From positions 6,448,001-6,512,000 of the forward strand of contig NZ_LT607755.1 in NCBI RefSeq assembly GCF_900090275.1: DNA of 64,000 nt, written 5' to 3'. This stretch comes from Micromonospora zamorensis (GTDB lineage Bacteria; Actinomycetota; Actinomycetes; Mycobacteriales; Micromonosporaceae). Below the pieces are notes generated by a model. That model was not told the DNA's origin and ran no database searches. It saw only the letters and a program-made list of their open reading frames with translations. The translations under genes and the position numbers were made by a program. Positions 43,726 through 53,600 of this stretch are shown piece by piece; within the stretch, counting starts at the first letter, position 1, and the number at the start of each line of letters is the position of its first letter.

Positions 43726-43771
43726 CACCCGCGCCGCATCGTCGACGTCACCGACTCACCCAGGAGTTGCC

Positions 43772-44728
43772 TTGGCGATCACCACCGTCCCGGAGACCCC
43801 CAGGAAACCGGGCCGCCCGCCGTCGCCGTACTCGGCGAGGCCGCAGCGTACGAGCCTCGGCCGAAAGGTACGGGACAACCTCACCGGGCACGCGTTCCTG
43901 ATCGGCGCGGTGCTCTGCTTCGTCGTCTTCTCCTGGTACCCGATGGTCCGCGGCATCGTCATGAGCTTCCAGCGGACCCGGCGCGGCGAGACCACCTGGG
44001 TGGGTTGGGACAACTACTCCCGCATCATCGCCGACCCCAGCTTCTGGACGGCCTGGCAGAACACCTTCTACTTCACGGTGCTCGCGCTCGTCCTCGGGTA
44101 CGCGGTGCCGTTCTTCGTGGCGATCCTGCTCAACGAGTTCCGCCACGCCAAGGGCTACCTGCGGATCCTGGTCTACCTGCCGGTGATGCTGCCGCCGGCC
44201 TCGGCGCTGTTCCTCTTCAAGTTCTACGCGTACGACCCCAGTGAGGCCGGGCTCTTCAACGCGATCCTCAAGGCGCTGCACCTGCCCACCTCGCAGTGGA
44301 TGCAGTCGCCCGAGATGACGATGCCGGCGATGGTGGTCGCGTCGACCTGGATGAACATGGGCGGCGCCGTGCTGATCTACCTGGCGTCGTTGCAGAACAT
44401 CCCCGGCGAGTTGTACGAGGCGGCGGAGCTCGACGGCGCCGGGATCTGGCGCCGGATCCGGCACGTGACGATCCCGCAGACCCGGCTGATCCTCGCGCTC
44501 CTGGCGATGTTGCAGATCGTCGCCACGATGCAGCTCTTCATCGAGCCCCTGATCCTCGCCAACGGCGCGGGCGCGGAGGACTCGGCGACCTCGGTGGCGT
44601 ACCTCATCTACCAGCACGGGTTCTTCCAGAACGACCTCAACGGCGCCGCCGCCCTGGGCGTGATCATGCTCGTGGTGCTGGCCGGCTTCTCCGCCGTGTA
44701 CGTGCGGCTGACTGCGAAACAGGACTAG
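43772..44728 (+). CDS. Sugar ABC transporter permease (MalF-type)
   Basis: 318 residues from TTG 43772, chosen because CAGGAG ends 5 bases upstream and no ATG or GTG fits. Six transmembrane helices expected; the EAA loop is EAAELDGAGIWRRIRHVTIP, which contacts the ATPase. Pairs with the MalG-type gene 11 bases downstream. No ATPase gene is in the locus, so a shared MsiK-type ATPase encoded elsewhere is likely. Confidence 0.92.
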   Translation: MAITTVPETPRKPGRPPSPYSARPQRTSLGRKVRDNLTGHAFLIGAVLCFVVFSWYPMVRGIVMSFQRTRRGETTWVGWDNYSRIIADPSFWTAWQNTFYFTVLALVLGYAVPFFVAILLNEFRHAKGYLRILVYLPVMLPPASALFLFKFYAYDPSEAGLFNAILKALHLPTSQWMQSPEMTMPAMVVASTWMNMGGAVLIYLASLQNIPGELYEAAELDGAGIWRRIRHVTIPQTRLILALLAMLQIVATMQLFIEPLILANGAGAEDSATSVAYLIYQHGFFQNDLNGAAALGVIMLVVLAGFSAVYVRLTAKQD

Positions 44729-44739
44729 GACGGCGAGGA

Positions 44740-45627
44740 ATGGCACAGGATTCCGGAACCCGGACCCTCATCTCCCACTCCCAGCTCAGCCGGGGGCGCG
44801 GCAAGGTCATCTACTGGACGCTGCTGATCGTCGTCGTGGCGGGGTTCACGCTCGTCTTCCTCGGGCCGCTCTACTGGATGGTCACCGGCGCGCTCAAGTC
44901 CGGCCAGGAGATCGCGCAGACCCCACCCTCGCTGTTCCCGAAGGATCCCCAGCCGCAGAACTACATCGACGCGTGGAACAACCTGGCCCTCGCCAAGCTG
45001 CTGTTCAACACGTTCTACTACGCCATCGGCGCGGTGCTGTTCCAACTGGTCTTCGACAGCGCGGCAGCGTACTCGCTGTCCAAGCTCCGACCGATCTTCG
45101 GCAACACGATCCTCGCCCTGATGCTGGGAACTCTGATGATCCCGGCGATGGTCCTCATCGTCCCGCAGTACGTGACAGTGCTGGACCTGCCGATCCTGCA
45201 CATCAACCTGCTGGACTCGCCGTTCGCGATCTGGCTGCCGATGGTCGCCAACGCGTTCAACATCTTCCTGCTGAAGCGGTTCTTCGACTCGATTCCCGAG
45301 GAGCTGATGGCGGCGGCCCTCATGGACGGGGCGTCGTCGCTGCGCACGCTCTGGTCGATCATCCTGCCGCTGTCGCGCCCCATCCTCGGCGTCGTGTCGA
45401 TCTTCGCGGTGACGGCGGTGTGGAAGGACTTCCTCTGGCCGAAGCTGGTCATGCCCTCGCCCGAGACCCGGACGGTCAGCGTCGGCATCTACACCTTCGC
45501 CGGCGGCACACCGATGAACGTGGTGATCGCCGCGTCGGTCATCGCCGCGATCCCGACTGTCATCATCTTCCTGATCTTCCAACGGAACATCATGTCCGGT
45601 CTGACCACGGGCAGCATCAAGGGATAG
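44740..45627 (+). CDS. Sugar ABC transporter permease (MalG-type)
   Basis: 295 residues from ATG 44740 with GGCGAGGA upstream. The EAA loop reads AAALMDGASSLRTLWSIILP; N-terminal helix WTLLIVVVAGFTLVFLGPLY. Forms the membrane channel with the preceding permease. The alpha-glucosidase gene follows about 100 bases later in the same direction. Confidence 0.92.
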   Translation: MAQDSGTRTLISHSQLSRGRGKVIYWTLLIVVVAGFTLVFLGPLYWMVTGALKSGQEIAQTPPSLFPKDPQPQNYIDAWNNLALAKLLFNTFYYAIGAVLFQLVFDSAAAYSLSKLRPIFGNTILALMLGTLMIPAMVLIVPQYVTVLDLPILHINLLDSPFAIWLPMVANAFNIFLLKRFFDSIPEELMAAALMDGASSLRTLWSIILPLSRPILGVVSIFAVTAVWKDFLWPKLVMPSPETRTVSVGIYTFAGGTPMNVVIAASVIAAIPTVIIFLIFQRNIMSGLTTGSIKG

Positions 45628-45727
45628 CGACCACCGGCCCTCCCGCGCGGCGAACGACGACCGTTCGCCCGACACATATCCAGGTCCGGCGAACCCGCCG
45701 ACGTACTGACGCAGAAAGCAGGTGCTC

Positions 45728-47389
45728 GTGTCCACAGCTGACAGAAGTCCGTGGTGGCGTGGAGCCGTGATCTACCAGGTGTATCCCCGGAGCTTCGCCG
45801 ACGGTAACGGCGACGGCATCGGTGACATCGCCGGCATCCGGTCCCGGCTGAACCACCTGTCCGCGCTCGGCGTCGACGCGATCTGGTTCAGTCCCTGGTA
45901 TCCCTCGCCGATGGCCGACGCCGGCTACGACGTGTCCGACTACCGCGACATCGACCCGGTCTTCGGCAGCCTGGCCGAGGCGGAGGCGCTGATCGCCGAG
46001 GCACACGCGCTGGGCATCCGGACCATCGTCGACGTGGTGCCGAACCACTGCTCCGACGCGCACCCCTGGTTCCAGGCGGCGCTCGCTGGCGGGCCCGGCG
46101 CGCCCGAGCGGGACCTGTTCTGGTTCCGGCCGGGCCGGGGCCCGAACGGCGACCAGCGGCCCACCGACTGGATCGGCGAGTTCGGCGGCGAGACCTGGAC
46201 CCGCACCACCAACCCGGACGGCACCCCCGGTGACTGGTACCTGCACCTGTTCGCCCCGCAGCAGCCGGACTTCAACTGGGACCACCCCCGGGTACGCGCG
46301 GAATTCGAGGACATCCTGCGGTTCTGGTTCGACCGGGGCGTGGACGGCATCCGGATCGACTCGGCCGGGCTCCTGGTCAAGGACGGGGAGCTGCCCGAGG
46401 TCCGACCGGACCACCCGCACCCCTTCCACGACCTCGACGGGGTGCACGACATCTACCGGGGCTGGCGGCGGGTCGCCGACTCCTACCCCGGCGAGCGGGC
46501 CCTGATCGGTGAGGTGTGGCTGCCGGACCGGCAGCGGTTCGCCAACTACCTGCGCCCGGACGAGCTGCACGCCGCGTTCAACTTCGACTTCCTCGGCTGC
46601 GCCTGGGACGCCTCGGCGCTGCGGGAGAGCATCGACGGGACGCTGAGCGCGCACGCGCCGGTCGGCGCGCCGGCCACCTGGGTGCTCTCGAACCACGACG
46701 TCACCCGACACGTCACCCGCTACGGTCGGGCGGACACCCGGTTCAGCTTCGCCGCCAAGCGCGAGGGCACCCCCACCGACCTTGAGCTGGGCACCCGCCG
46801 GGCCCGCGCCGCCGCGCTGCTCTCGCTGTCGCTGCCCGGCGCCGCCTACGTCTACCAGGGCGAGGAACTGGGCCTCTACGAGGTCGAGGACATCCCGTAC
46901 GCGTTGCGTCAGGACCCGATGTGGGAACGGTCCGGCCGGGTCGACCCGGGTCGGGACGGCTGCCGCGTGCCGCTGCCGTGGGCCGGGGACGAGCCGCCCT
47001 TCGAGTTCAGCCCCGCCGGTGCCGCGGCGCCCTGGCTGCCCCAGCCTGCCGACTGGAAGGACCGGACGGCCAGTGCGCAGACCGGCGACTCCGCCTCGAT
47101 GCTGGAGCTGTACCGGGCGGCGATCCGGGCTCGAAAGGCCGACCCGGCGCTCGGTGACGGTGAGCTGACCTGGCTGCCCGCCCCGGACGGGGTGCTCGCC
47201 TTCAGCCGTGGCGGTGGCTTCACCTGCCTCGTCAACCTGTCCGAGACGCCGGTTCCGATGCCGGCCCAGGGGCGGTTGCTGCTGGCCAGCGGGCCACTCG
47301 ACGACGGGTTGCTGCCGTCCGACACCGCCGTGTGGCTGCGTACCACCGAATCCACCGACGGGCCGCGCGGGGCGGACGGCCCGGCCTGA
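45728..47389 (+). CDS. GH13 alpha-glucosidase
   Basis: 553 residues from GTG 45728 (GTG 45722 also possible). The (beta/alpha)8 motifs of family 13 are clear: ADGNGDGIGD, DVVPNH, GIRIDSAG with nucleophile D211, GEVW with acid E262 and SNHD with D324. No signal peptide, so it acts on imported oligosaccharides, probably releasing glucose from alpha-linked di- and trisaccharides. Whether it prefers alpha-1,3 links cannot be read from the sequence; the neighbouring GH87 genes suggest it. Confidence 0.93.
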   Translation: MSTADRSPWWRGAVIYQVYPRSFADGNGDGIGDIAGIRSRLNHLSALGVDAIWFSPWYPSPMADAGYDVSDYRDIDPVFGSLAEAEALIAEAHALGIRTIVDVVPNHCSDAHPWFQAALAGGPGAPERDLFWFRPGRGPNGDQRPTDWIGEFGGETWTRTTNPDGTPGDWYLHLFAPQQPDFNWDHPRVRAEFEDILRFWFDRGVDGIRIDSAGLLVKDGELPEVRPDHPHPFHDLDGVHDIYRGWRRVADSYPGERALIGEVWLPDRQRFANYLRPDELHAAFNFDFLGCAWDASALRESIDGTLSAHAPVGAPATWVLSNHDVTRHVTRYGRADTRFSFAAKREGTPTDLELGTRRARAAALLSLSLPGAAYVYQGEELGLYEVEDIPYALRQDPMWERSGRVDPGRDGCRVPLPWAGDEPPFEFSPAGAAAPWLPQPADWKDRTASAQTGDSASMLELYRAAIRARKADPALGDGELTWLPAPDGVLAFSRGGGFTCLVNLSETPVPMPAQGRLLLASGPLDDGLLPSDTAVWLRTTESTDGPRGADGPA

Positions 47390-47404
47390 CCTGACTCTGC
47401 TCGC

Positions 47405-47442
47405 CGTGGTGCCGGCGGCCCGTCCCGGCCGCCGGCACCACG
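47405..47442 (+). terminator. Perfect 16-bp hairpin after the alpha-glucosidase gene
   Basis: CGTGGTGCCGGCGGCC pairs without mismatch with 47427-47442 around CGTCCC. It separates the importer/glucosidase genes from the first secreted enzyme. Confidence 0.85.
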
Positions 47443-47535
47443 CCACCAAAGGAAAGGAGAAACAAGGGGGAGACGCGCCACGCCGCACCGACACGGGGGG
47501 ATCTGGCCTGCCTGACGAAAGGGAGAGCGCAGCTC

Positions 47536-50415
47536 ATGGCCAACCACACCACCGGCACCCCGCACCACCGACACCCGACCCGGGCAGGGCTGGCCGCCAT
47601 TGCCGCCACCCTGCTCGCCGCCACAACGGTGACCGCTCTCGCGGTCACCGGCACCGCAACGCCGGCCTCGGCAGCCGGACTGTCCCCCTTCGACATCCCC
47701 AATCGAGGCGCCACCGTCCCGTTCATCGAGCAGGAGGCGGAGGAGGCCGCCCACAACGGCTCGAAGATCGGCCCGGACCGGCGCTACGGAACGCTGCCGT
47801 CCGAGGCGTCCGGCCGGGAGGCGGTCACCCTCGACGCCGTCGGTGAGTACGTCGAGTTCACCCTCACCGCGCCGACCAACGCGGTCACCTTCCGGTACAG
47901 CCTGCCCGACAGCCCGTCCGGCACCGGCCGGGACGCCACCATCGACCTGCGGGCCAACGGGTCGCTGCTGAAGTCGGTCCCGGTGACGTCGAGGTACGGC
48001 TGGTACTACGGCGGATACCCGTTCAACAACAACCCGGGCGACACCAACCCGCACCACTTCTACGACGAGACCCGGGCGATGTTCGGCAGCACCCAGCCGG
48101 CCGGCACGAAGATCCGCTTCCAGGTCTCCTCGACCGCCCAGTCGCCCACGTTCACCATCGACCTGGCCGACTTCGAGCTGGTCGCCCCCGCGATCACGAA
48201 GCCCGCCGGTGTGCTCGACGTGGTCACCGACTTCGGCGCCGACCCGAGTGGCGCGACCGACTCGACCGCCAGGTTCCAGGCGGCGGTCGACGCCGGTAAG
48301 GCCCAGGGCAGGGCCGTCTGGATCCCGACCGGGACCTTCACCCTCTGGGATCACGCGGTGGTCGACGGGGTGACACTGCGCGGCGCCGGGCCCTGGTATT
48401 CGGTGCTCGGTGGCCGGCACCCCACCGACCGGAACAGGTCCGTCGGCATCTACGGCAAGTACGTGCCCGGCGGCGGCTACACCGGGCCGGTCCGCGCGCA
48501 CGAGGCGAACGGGCCGAGCCGCAACGTCACGCTGCGGGACTTCGCCATCATCGGCGACATCCGCGAGCGGATCGACGACGACCAGGTCAACGCCCTGGGC
48601 GGGGCGATGACCAACTCGGTGGTCGACAACCTCTGGCTGGAGAACACCAAGGTCGGGGCGTGGATGGACGGCCCGATGGACAACTTCACCATCCGCAACA
48701 GCCGGATCCTGGACCAGACCGCGGATGGGGTGAACTTCCACACCGGCGTCACCAACTCGACGGTGACCAACACGTTCGTCCGCAACACCGGCGACGACGC
48801 GTTGGCGATGTGGGCGCAGAGCGTGCCGAACGTCAACAACTCCTTCACCCACAACACCATCGGTGTGACCCTGCTGGCGAACCACCTGGTCAGCTACGGC
48901 GGTCGGGACATCAAGATCACCGACAACGTGACGGCCGACTCGCTGACCAACGGCGGCGGCATCCACGTGGCCAACCGCTACCCGGGTGTGCAGGGCGACA
49001 CCGCGGTCCGGGGCACCTGGACGATCGCCCGGAACACGTTGATCCGTAACGGCAACTCGGACTACAACTGGAACTTCGGTGTCGGGGCGATCTGGTTCTC
49101 CGCACTCAACGAGGCGTTCCAGCAGGCCACCATCAACATCACCGACACCGACATCCTGGACAGCTCGTACGCCGCGCTGCACTGGATCGAGGGCCAGACC
49201 AGCGGCATCAACCTGAGCAACGTGCGGATCGACGGCGCCGGCACGTACGCGCTCCAGGTGCAGGCACCCAGTCAGGTGTCGTTCACGAACGTGCGTGCCA
49301 CCAACATCGCGCAGAGCAACCCGATGCACAACTGCGTGGGCGGTGGCTTCCAGATCACCCAGGGCAGCGGCAACTCCGGCTGGTACACGCCCACCCCGTA
49401 CTGCGGCCCGTGGCCGAACCCGCAGTGGGGCGGTGGACCCACCACCCCGCCGCCCACCACTCCGCCCCCGACGACTCCGCCCCCGACCACCCCGCCTCCC
49501 ACCAGCGGAAACCTCGCCCTGAACCGGCCGGCGACCGCGACCAGCACCAACCAGAGCTACACGGCGGGCAACGCGGTGGACGGCAACGCGGCCAGCTACT
49601 GGGAGAGCGCCAACAACGCGTTCCCCCAGTCGGTCACCGTCGACCTGGGCTCGGCCCGATCCGTCGACCGGGTGGTGCTCAAGCTGCCCGCCGGCTGGGA
49701 ACGCCGTACCCAGACGGTGTCGGTCCTCGGCTCCACCGACGGATCGTCGTACGCCACGCTGGCGTCGTCCGCCGGTCGGGTCTTCGACCCGGGCGCCGGC
49801 AACGCCGTGTCGATCGGGCTGCCCTCCGGCGACCGCCGCTACGTCCGGGTGACCGTCACCGGCAACACCGGCTGGCCGGCCGCGCAACTCTCCGAGGTCG
49901 AGGTGTACGGCGGCACCCCCACCACGCCGCCGCCCACCACACCGCCCCCGACCACGCCACCCCCGACAACGCCACCCCCGACCACCCCGCCGCCCAGCGG
50001 CAACCTGGCGGCCGGGCGGCCGGTGACCGAGACCAGCCACTCCGACGTGTACGCCGCCGCCAACACTGTGGACGGCAACCCGAACACCTACTGGGAGAGC
50101 GCCAACAACGCCTTCCCGCAGTCGCTGACCGTGGACCTGGGCACCAACCGGACGGTGTCCCGGGTCGTGCTGAAACTCCCACCGTCATCGGCCTGGCAGA
50201 CGCGCACCCAGACGCTGTCGGTGCTCGGCTCCACCAATGGCTCGACGTTCGCCACAGTGAAGGCGTCCGCCGGCTACACCTTCAACCCGGGCAGCGGCAA
50301 CACGGTCACCGTGACCTTCACGGCGACCAGCCAGCGGTACCTGCGGCTGACCATCACCGGCAACACCGGTTGGCCAGCAGGTCAGCTCAGCGAGTTCGAG
50401 GTCTATTCCAGCTAG
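47536..50415 (+). CDS. Secreted GH87 alpha-1,3-glucanase with two F5/8C carbohydrate-binding domains
   Basis: 959 residues. Signal peptide to about A47. Residues 60-215 are a CBM35/6-like beta-sandwich, then a right-handed beta-helix to about 630. Asp397, Asp420 and Asp421 (DGVNF, NTGDDALAMW) have the 23-plus-1 spacing of the catalytic trio of characterised GH87 mutanases. Two Pro/Thr linkers (PTTPP repeats) join two F5/8 type C (CBM32-like) domains at about 657-794 and 822-959. The enzyme should hydrolyse alpha-1,3-glucan of fungal walls or dental-type mutan outside the cell, releasing oligosaccharides for the importer. Confidence 0.9.
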   Translation: MANHTTGTPHHRHPTRAGLAAIAATLLAATTVTALAVTGTATPASAAGLSPFDIPNRGATVPFIEQEAEEAAHNGSKIGPDRRYGTLPSEASGREAVTLDAVGEYVEFTLTAPTNAVTFRYSLPDSPSGTGRDATIDLRANGSLLKSVPVTSRYGWYYGGYPFNNNPGDTNPHHFYDETRAMFGSTQPAGTKIRFQVSSTAQSPTFTIDLADFELVAPAITKPAGVLDVVTDFGADPSGATDSTARFQAAVDAGKAQGRAVWIPTGTFTLWDHAVVDGVTLRGAGPWYSVLGGRHPTDRNRSVGIYGKYVPGGGYTGPVRAHEANGPSRNVTLRDFAIIGDIRERIDDDQVNALGGAMTNSVVDNLWLENTKVGAWMDGPMDNFTIRNSRILDQTADGVNFHTGVTNSTVTNTFVRNTGDDALAMWAQSVPNVNNSFTHNTIGVTLLANHLVSYGGRDIKITDNVTADSLTNGGGIHVANRYPGVQGDTAVRGTWTIARNTLIRNGNSDYNWNFGVGAIWFSALNEAFQQATINITDTDILDSSYAALHWIEGQTSGINLSNVRIDGAGTYALQVQAPSQVSFTNVRATNIAQSNPMHNCVGGGFQITQGSGNSGWYTPTPYCGPWPNPQWGGGPTTPPPTTPPPTTPPPTTPPPTSGNLALNRPATATSTNQSYTAGNAVDGNAASYWESANNAFPQSVTVDLGSARSVDRVVLKLPAGWERRTQTVSVLGSTDGSSYATLASSAGRVFDPGAGNAVSIGLPSGDRRYVRVTVTGNTGWPAAQLSEVEVYGGTPTTPPPTTPPPTTPPPTTPPPTTPPPSGNLAAGRPVTETSHSDVYAAANTVDGNPNTYWESANNAFPQSLTVDLGTNRTVSRVVLKLPPSSAWQTRTQTLSVLGSTNGSTFATVKASAGYTFNPGSGNTVTVTFTATSQRYLRLTITGNTGWPAGQLSEFEVYSS

Positions 50416-50420
50416 GCCAG

Positions 50421-50449
50421 GTGCCCCCGCCCGCCCAGGGTGGGGGCAC
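50421..50449 (+). terminator. Hairpin after the first GH87 gene
   Basis: GTGCCCCCGCCC pairs with 50438-50449 (one wobble) around GCCCA, 5 bases after the stop codon. Confidence 0.8.
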
Positions 50450-50605
50450 CCCGGTCCGGGCGGTCCGGCGCAACGCAGCGCCGGCCACCCACCCCGTCCC
50501 CCAACCCGCACCGTCCCCCACCTGTCGCGGAACGACGGGCGTACCCCTGCACCCGTCGCCGGGCAACGCACCCACACCCACCCCCGAAAGAGGTGTAGCG
50601 ACCCC

Positions 50606-53600
50606 ATGTCCAGAAACGGCACCAGACGAGGCACGCCGCCGACCGGCGCGCCCACTCCCGTCCCCGGCACCACCCGCTCCGGCCGTCGGCGGCTGCTCTC
50701 CAGCGTGCTCGCCGGGATGCTCCTCGTCACCGCACCGGTCGTCACCCCCGCGGCGGCCAGCGCGGCACCAGTTTCCGACCCGGTCGCGGCCGCCGCCCGC
50801 GTCGCCATGCTCGCCGGGCTCTCCGCCACCATGACCGCCAGCAGCTACAACCAGAACTACGTGGCGAGCAACGCCAACGACGGCAACGCGTCGACCTACT
50901 GGGAGAGCGCCAACAACGCGTTCCCGCAGTGGATCCAGGCCGACCTGGGCGCCACTGTCAGCGTGGACCGGGTGGTGCTCAAGCTGCCGCCCGCGTCGGA
51001 CTGGCAGACCCGCACCCAGACGCTGTCGGTGCTCGGCTCCACCAACGGCTCGTCCTTCACCACCCTGAAGGCGTCCGCCGGCTACACCTTCAACCCGGCC
51101 AGCGGCAACACCGCGACGGTCAGCTTCACCGCCGCCAGCACCCGCTACGTACGGGTGCAGGTCACCGGCAACACCGGTTGGCCGGCCGCCCAGCTCTCCG
51201 AGGTCGAGGTCTACGGTGCTGCCGGCAACACCGACACCCAGGCGCCGAGCGTTCCCGGCAACCTCGCGTACACCGAGCCGGCCAGTGGGCAGATCCGGCT
51301 CACCTGGTCGGCGTCGACCGACAACGTCGGGGTGACCGGGTACGACGTCTACGCCAACGGCGCGTTGCGCGGCAGCGTCAACGGCTCGACGCTCACGTAC
51401 ACCGACAGCCAGTCGGCCAGCACCACGGTCTCGTACTACGTGCGGGCCAAGGACGCGGCCGGCAACCAGTCGGCGAACAGCAACACCGTGACCCGGACCG
51501 GCACCGGCAACCCGCCGACCGGTTCCAACCTGGCGATCGGCAAGCCGATCACCGCCTCCGGGTACGTGCACACGTTCGTGGCCACCAACGCCAACGACAA
51601 CAACGTGGCCACCTACTGGGAGGGCAACGGCAACCCGAGCACGCTGACCGTGCAGCTCGGCGCGAACGCCAGCCTCAGCCAGGTCGTGGTGAAGCTGAAC
51701 CCGGACTCGGCGTGGGGTGCGCGTACGCAGAACATCACAGTGCTCGGCCGGGACCAGGGCTCGTCGAGCTTCACCACCCTGGTCGGCGCGGCGAACTACA
51801 CCTTCAACCCGGGCAGCGGCAACACGGTGACCATCCCGGTCTCCGGTGCGGCGGCCGACGTACGGCTCTCGATCGCCTCGAACACCGGCGCCCCGGCCGG
51901 GCAGGTGGCCGAGTTCCAGGTCTTCGGCACTCCCGCGCCGAATCCGGACCTGACCGTGACCGGCATGTCGTTCAGCCCGTCCGCACCCGTGGAGACCAGC
52001 ACCATCACGCTCTCCGCGACAGTGCGTAACGCGGGCTCGGCGGCCTCCGGCGCGACAGGAGTCAACTTCTACCTGGGTGCCACCCGGGTCGGCACCGCGT
52101 CGGTCGGCGGCCTGGCGGCCGGCGCCTCGACCACGGTCAGCGCCAGCATCGGCACCCGGGACTCCGGCAGCTACCCGCTCAGCGCGAAGGTGGACGAGTC
52201 GAACACCGTCGTCGAGTCCGACGACACCAACAACAGCTACTCCAACCCCAGCCCGCTGGTGGTCAGCCCGGTCGCCACGTCGGACCTGGTCGCCTCGTCG
52301 GTGGCCTGGTCGCCGGGCAACCCGTCGGCCGGCAACACGGTCACCTTCTCGGTGTCGGTGCGCAACGCCGGCAGTGTGGCGTCCGCGTCCGGCGCGCACG
52401 GCATCACGCTCACCGTGCTCAACGAGTCCGGCACCGTGGTCCGTACCCTGACTGGCTCGTACTCCGGCGTGATCAACGCCGGTGCCACGGTCGGCCCGAT
52501 CAACCTGGGCACCTGGACCGCCGCGAACGGTAAGTACACCGTCCGGGTGGTGCTCGCCGCCGACGGCAACGAGCTGCCGGTCAAGCAGGCCAACAACACC
52601 AGTGACCGCCCGCTCTTCGTCGGTCGCGGCGCCAACATGCCGTACGACATGTACGAGGCCGAGGACGGCGCGGTCGGCGGCGGCGCCAGCGTCGTCGGGC
52701 CGAACCGGGAGGTCGGAGACCTGGCCGGCGAGGCGTCCGGTCGGCGGGCGGTGACCCTCAACTCGACCGGCAGCTACGTCGAGTTCACCACCCGGGCCAG
52801 CACCAACACGCTGGTCACCCGCTTCTCCATCCCGGACGCCCCGGGCGGCGGGGGGATCAACTCCACGCTGAACGTCTACGTCAACGGCACGTTCCACAAG
52901 GCCATCGACCTGACGTCCCGGTACGCCTGGCTCTACGGCAACGAGACCAGCCCGGGCAACTCGCCGAGCGCCGGCGGGCCGCGGCACATCTACGACGAAG
53001 CCAACGTCATGCTCAACTCCACCGTCCCGGCCGGCAGCAAAATCCGCCTCCAGAAGGACCCGGCCAACACCACCACGTACGCCATCGACTTCATCAACAC
53101 GGAGCAGGTGGCGCCGATCGCCAACCCGGACCCGGCGCGCTACACCACGCCGACCGGCTTCACCCACCAGGACGTGCAGAACGCCCTGGACCGGGTGCGG
53201 ATGGACACCACCGGCAACCTGATCGGGGTGTACCTGCCGGCCGGCAACTACTCCACCTCGTCGAAGTTCCAGGTGTACGGCAAGGCGGTGCAGGTGACCG
53301 GCGCCGGCCCCTGGTACACCCGGTTCAACGCTCCATCGGGCCAGGACAACACCGACATCGGCTTCCGGGCCGAGAACTCGGCCGCGAACTCGTCCTTCAA
53401 GAACTTCGCCTACTTCGGCAACTACACCTCGCGGATCGACGGTCCGGGCAAGGTGTTCGACTTCTCCAACGTGTCGAACATCGTGATCGACAACATCTGG
53501 AACGAGCACATGGTGTGCCTCTACTGGGGCGCGAACACCGACTACATGACGATCAAGAACTCCCGGATCCGCAACATGTTCGCCGACGGCATCAACATGA

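Noticed and set aside
49438..49995. Regular CACCCCGCCG-type repeats as a possible CRISPR
   Set aside because: They encode PTTPP linkers in frame, have no spacers of constant length, and no cas genes are near.
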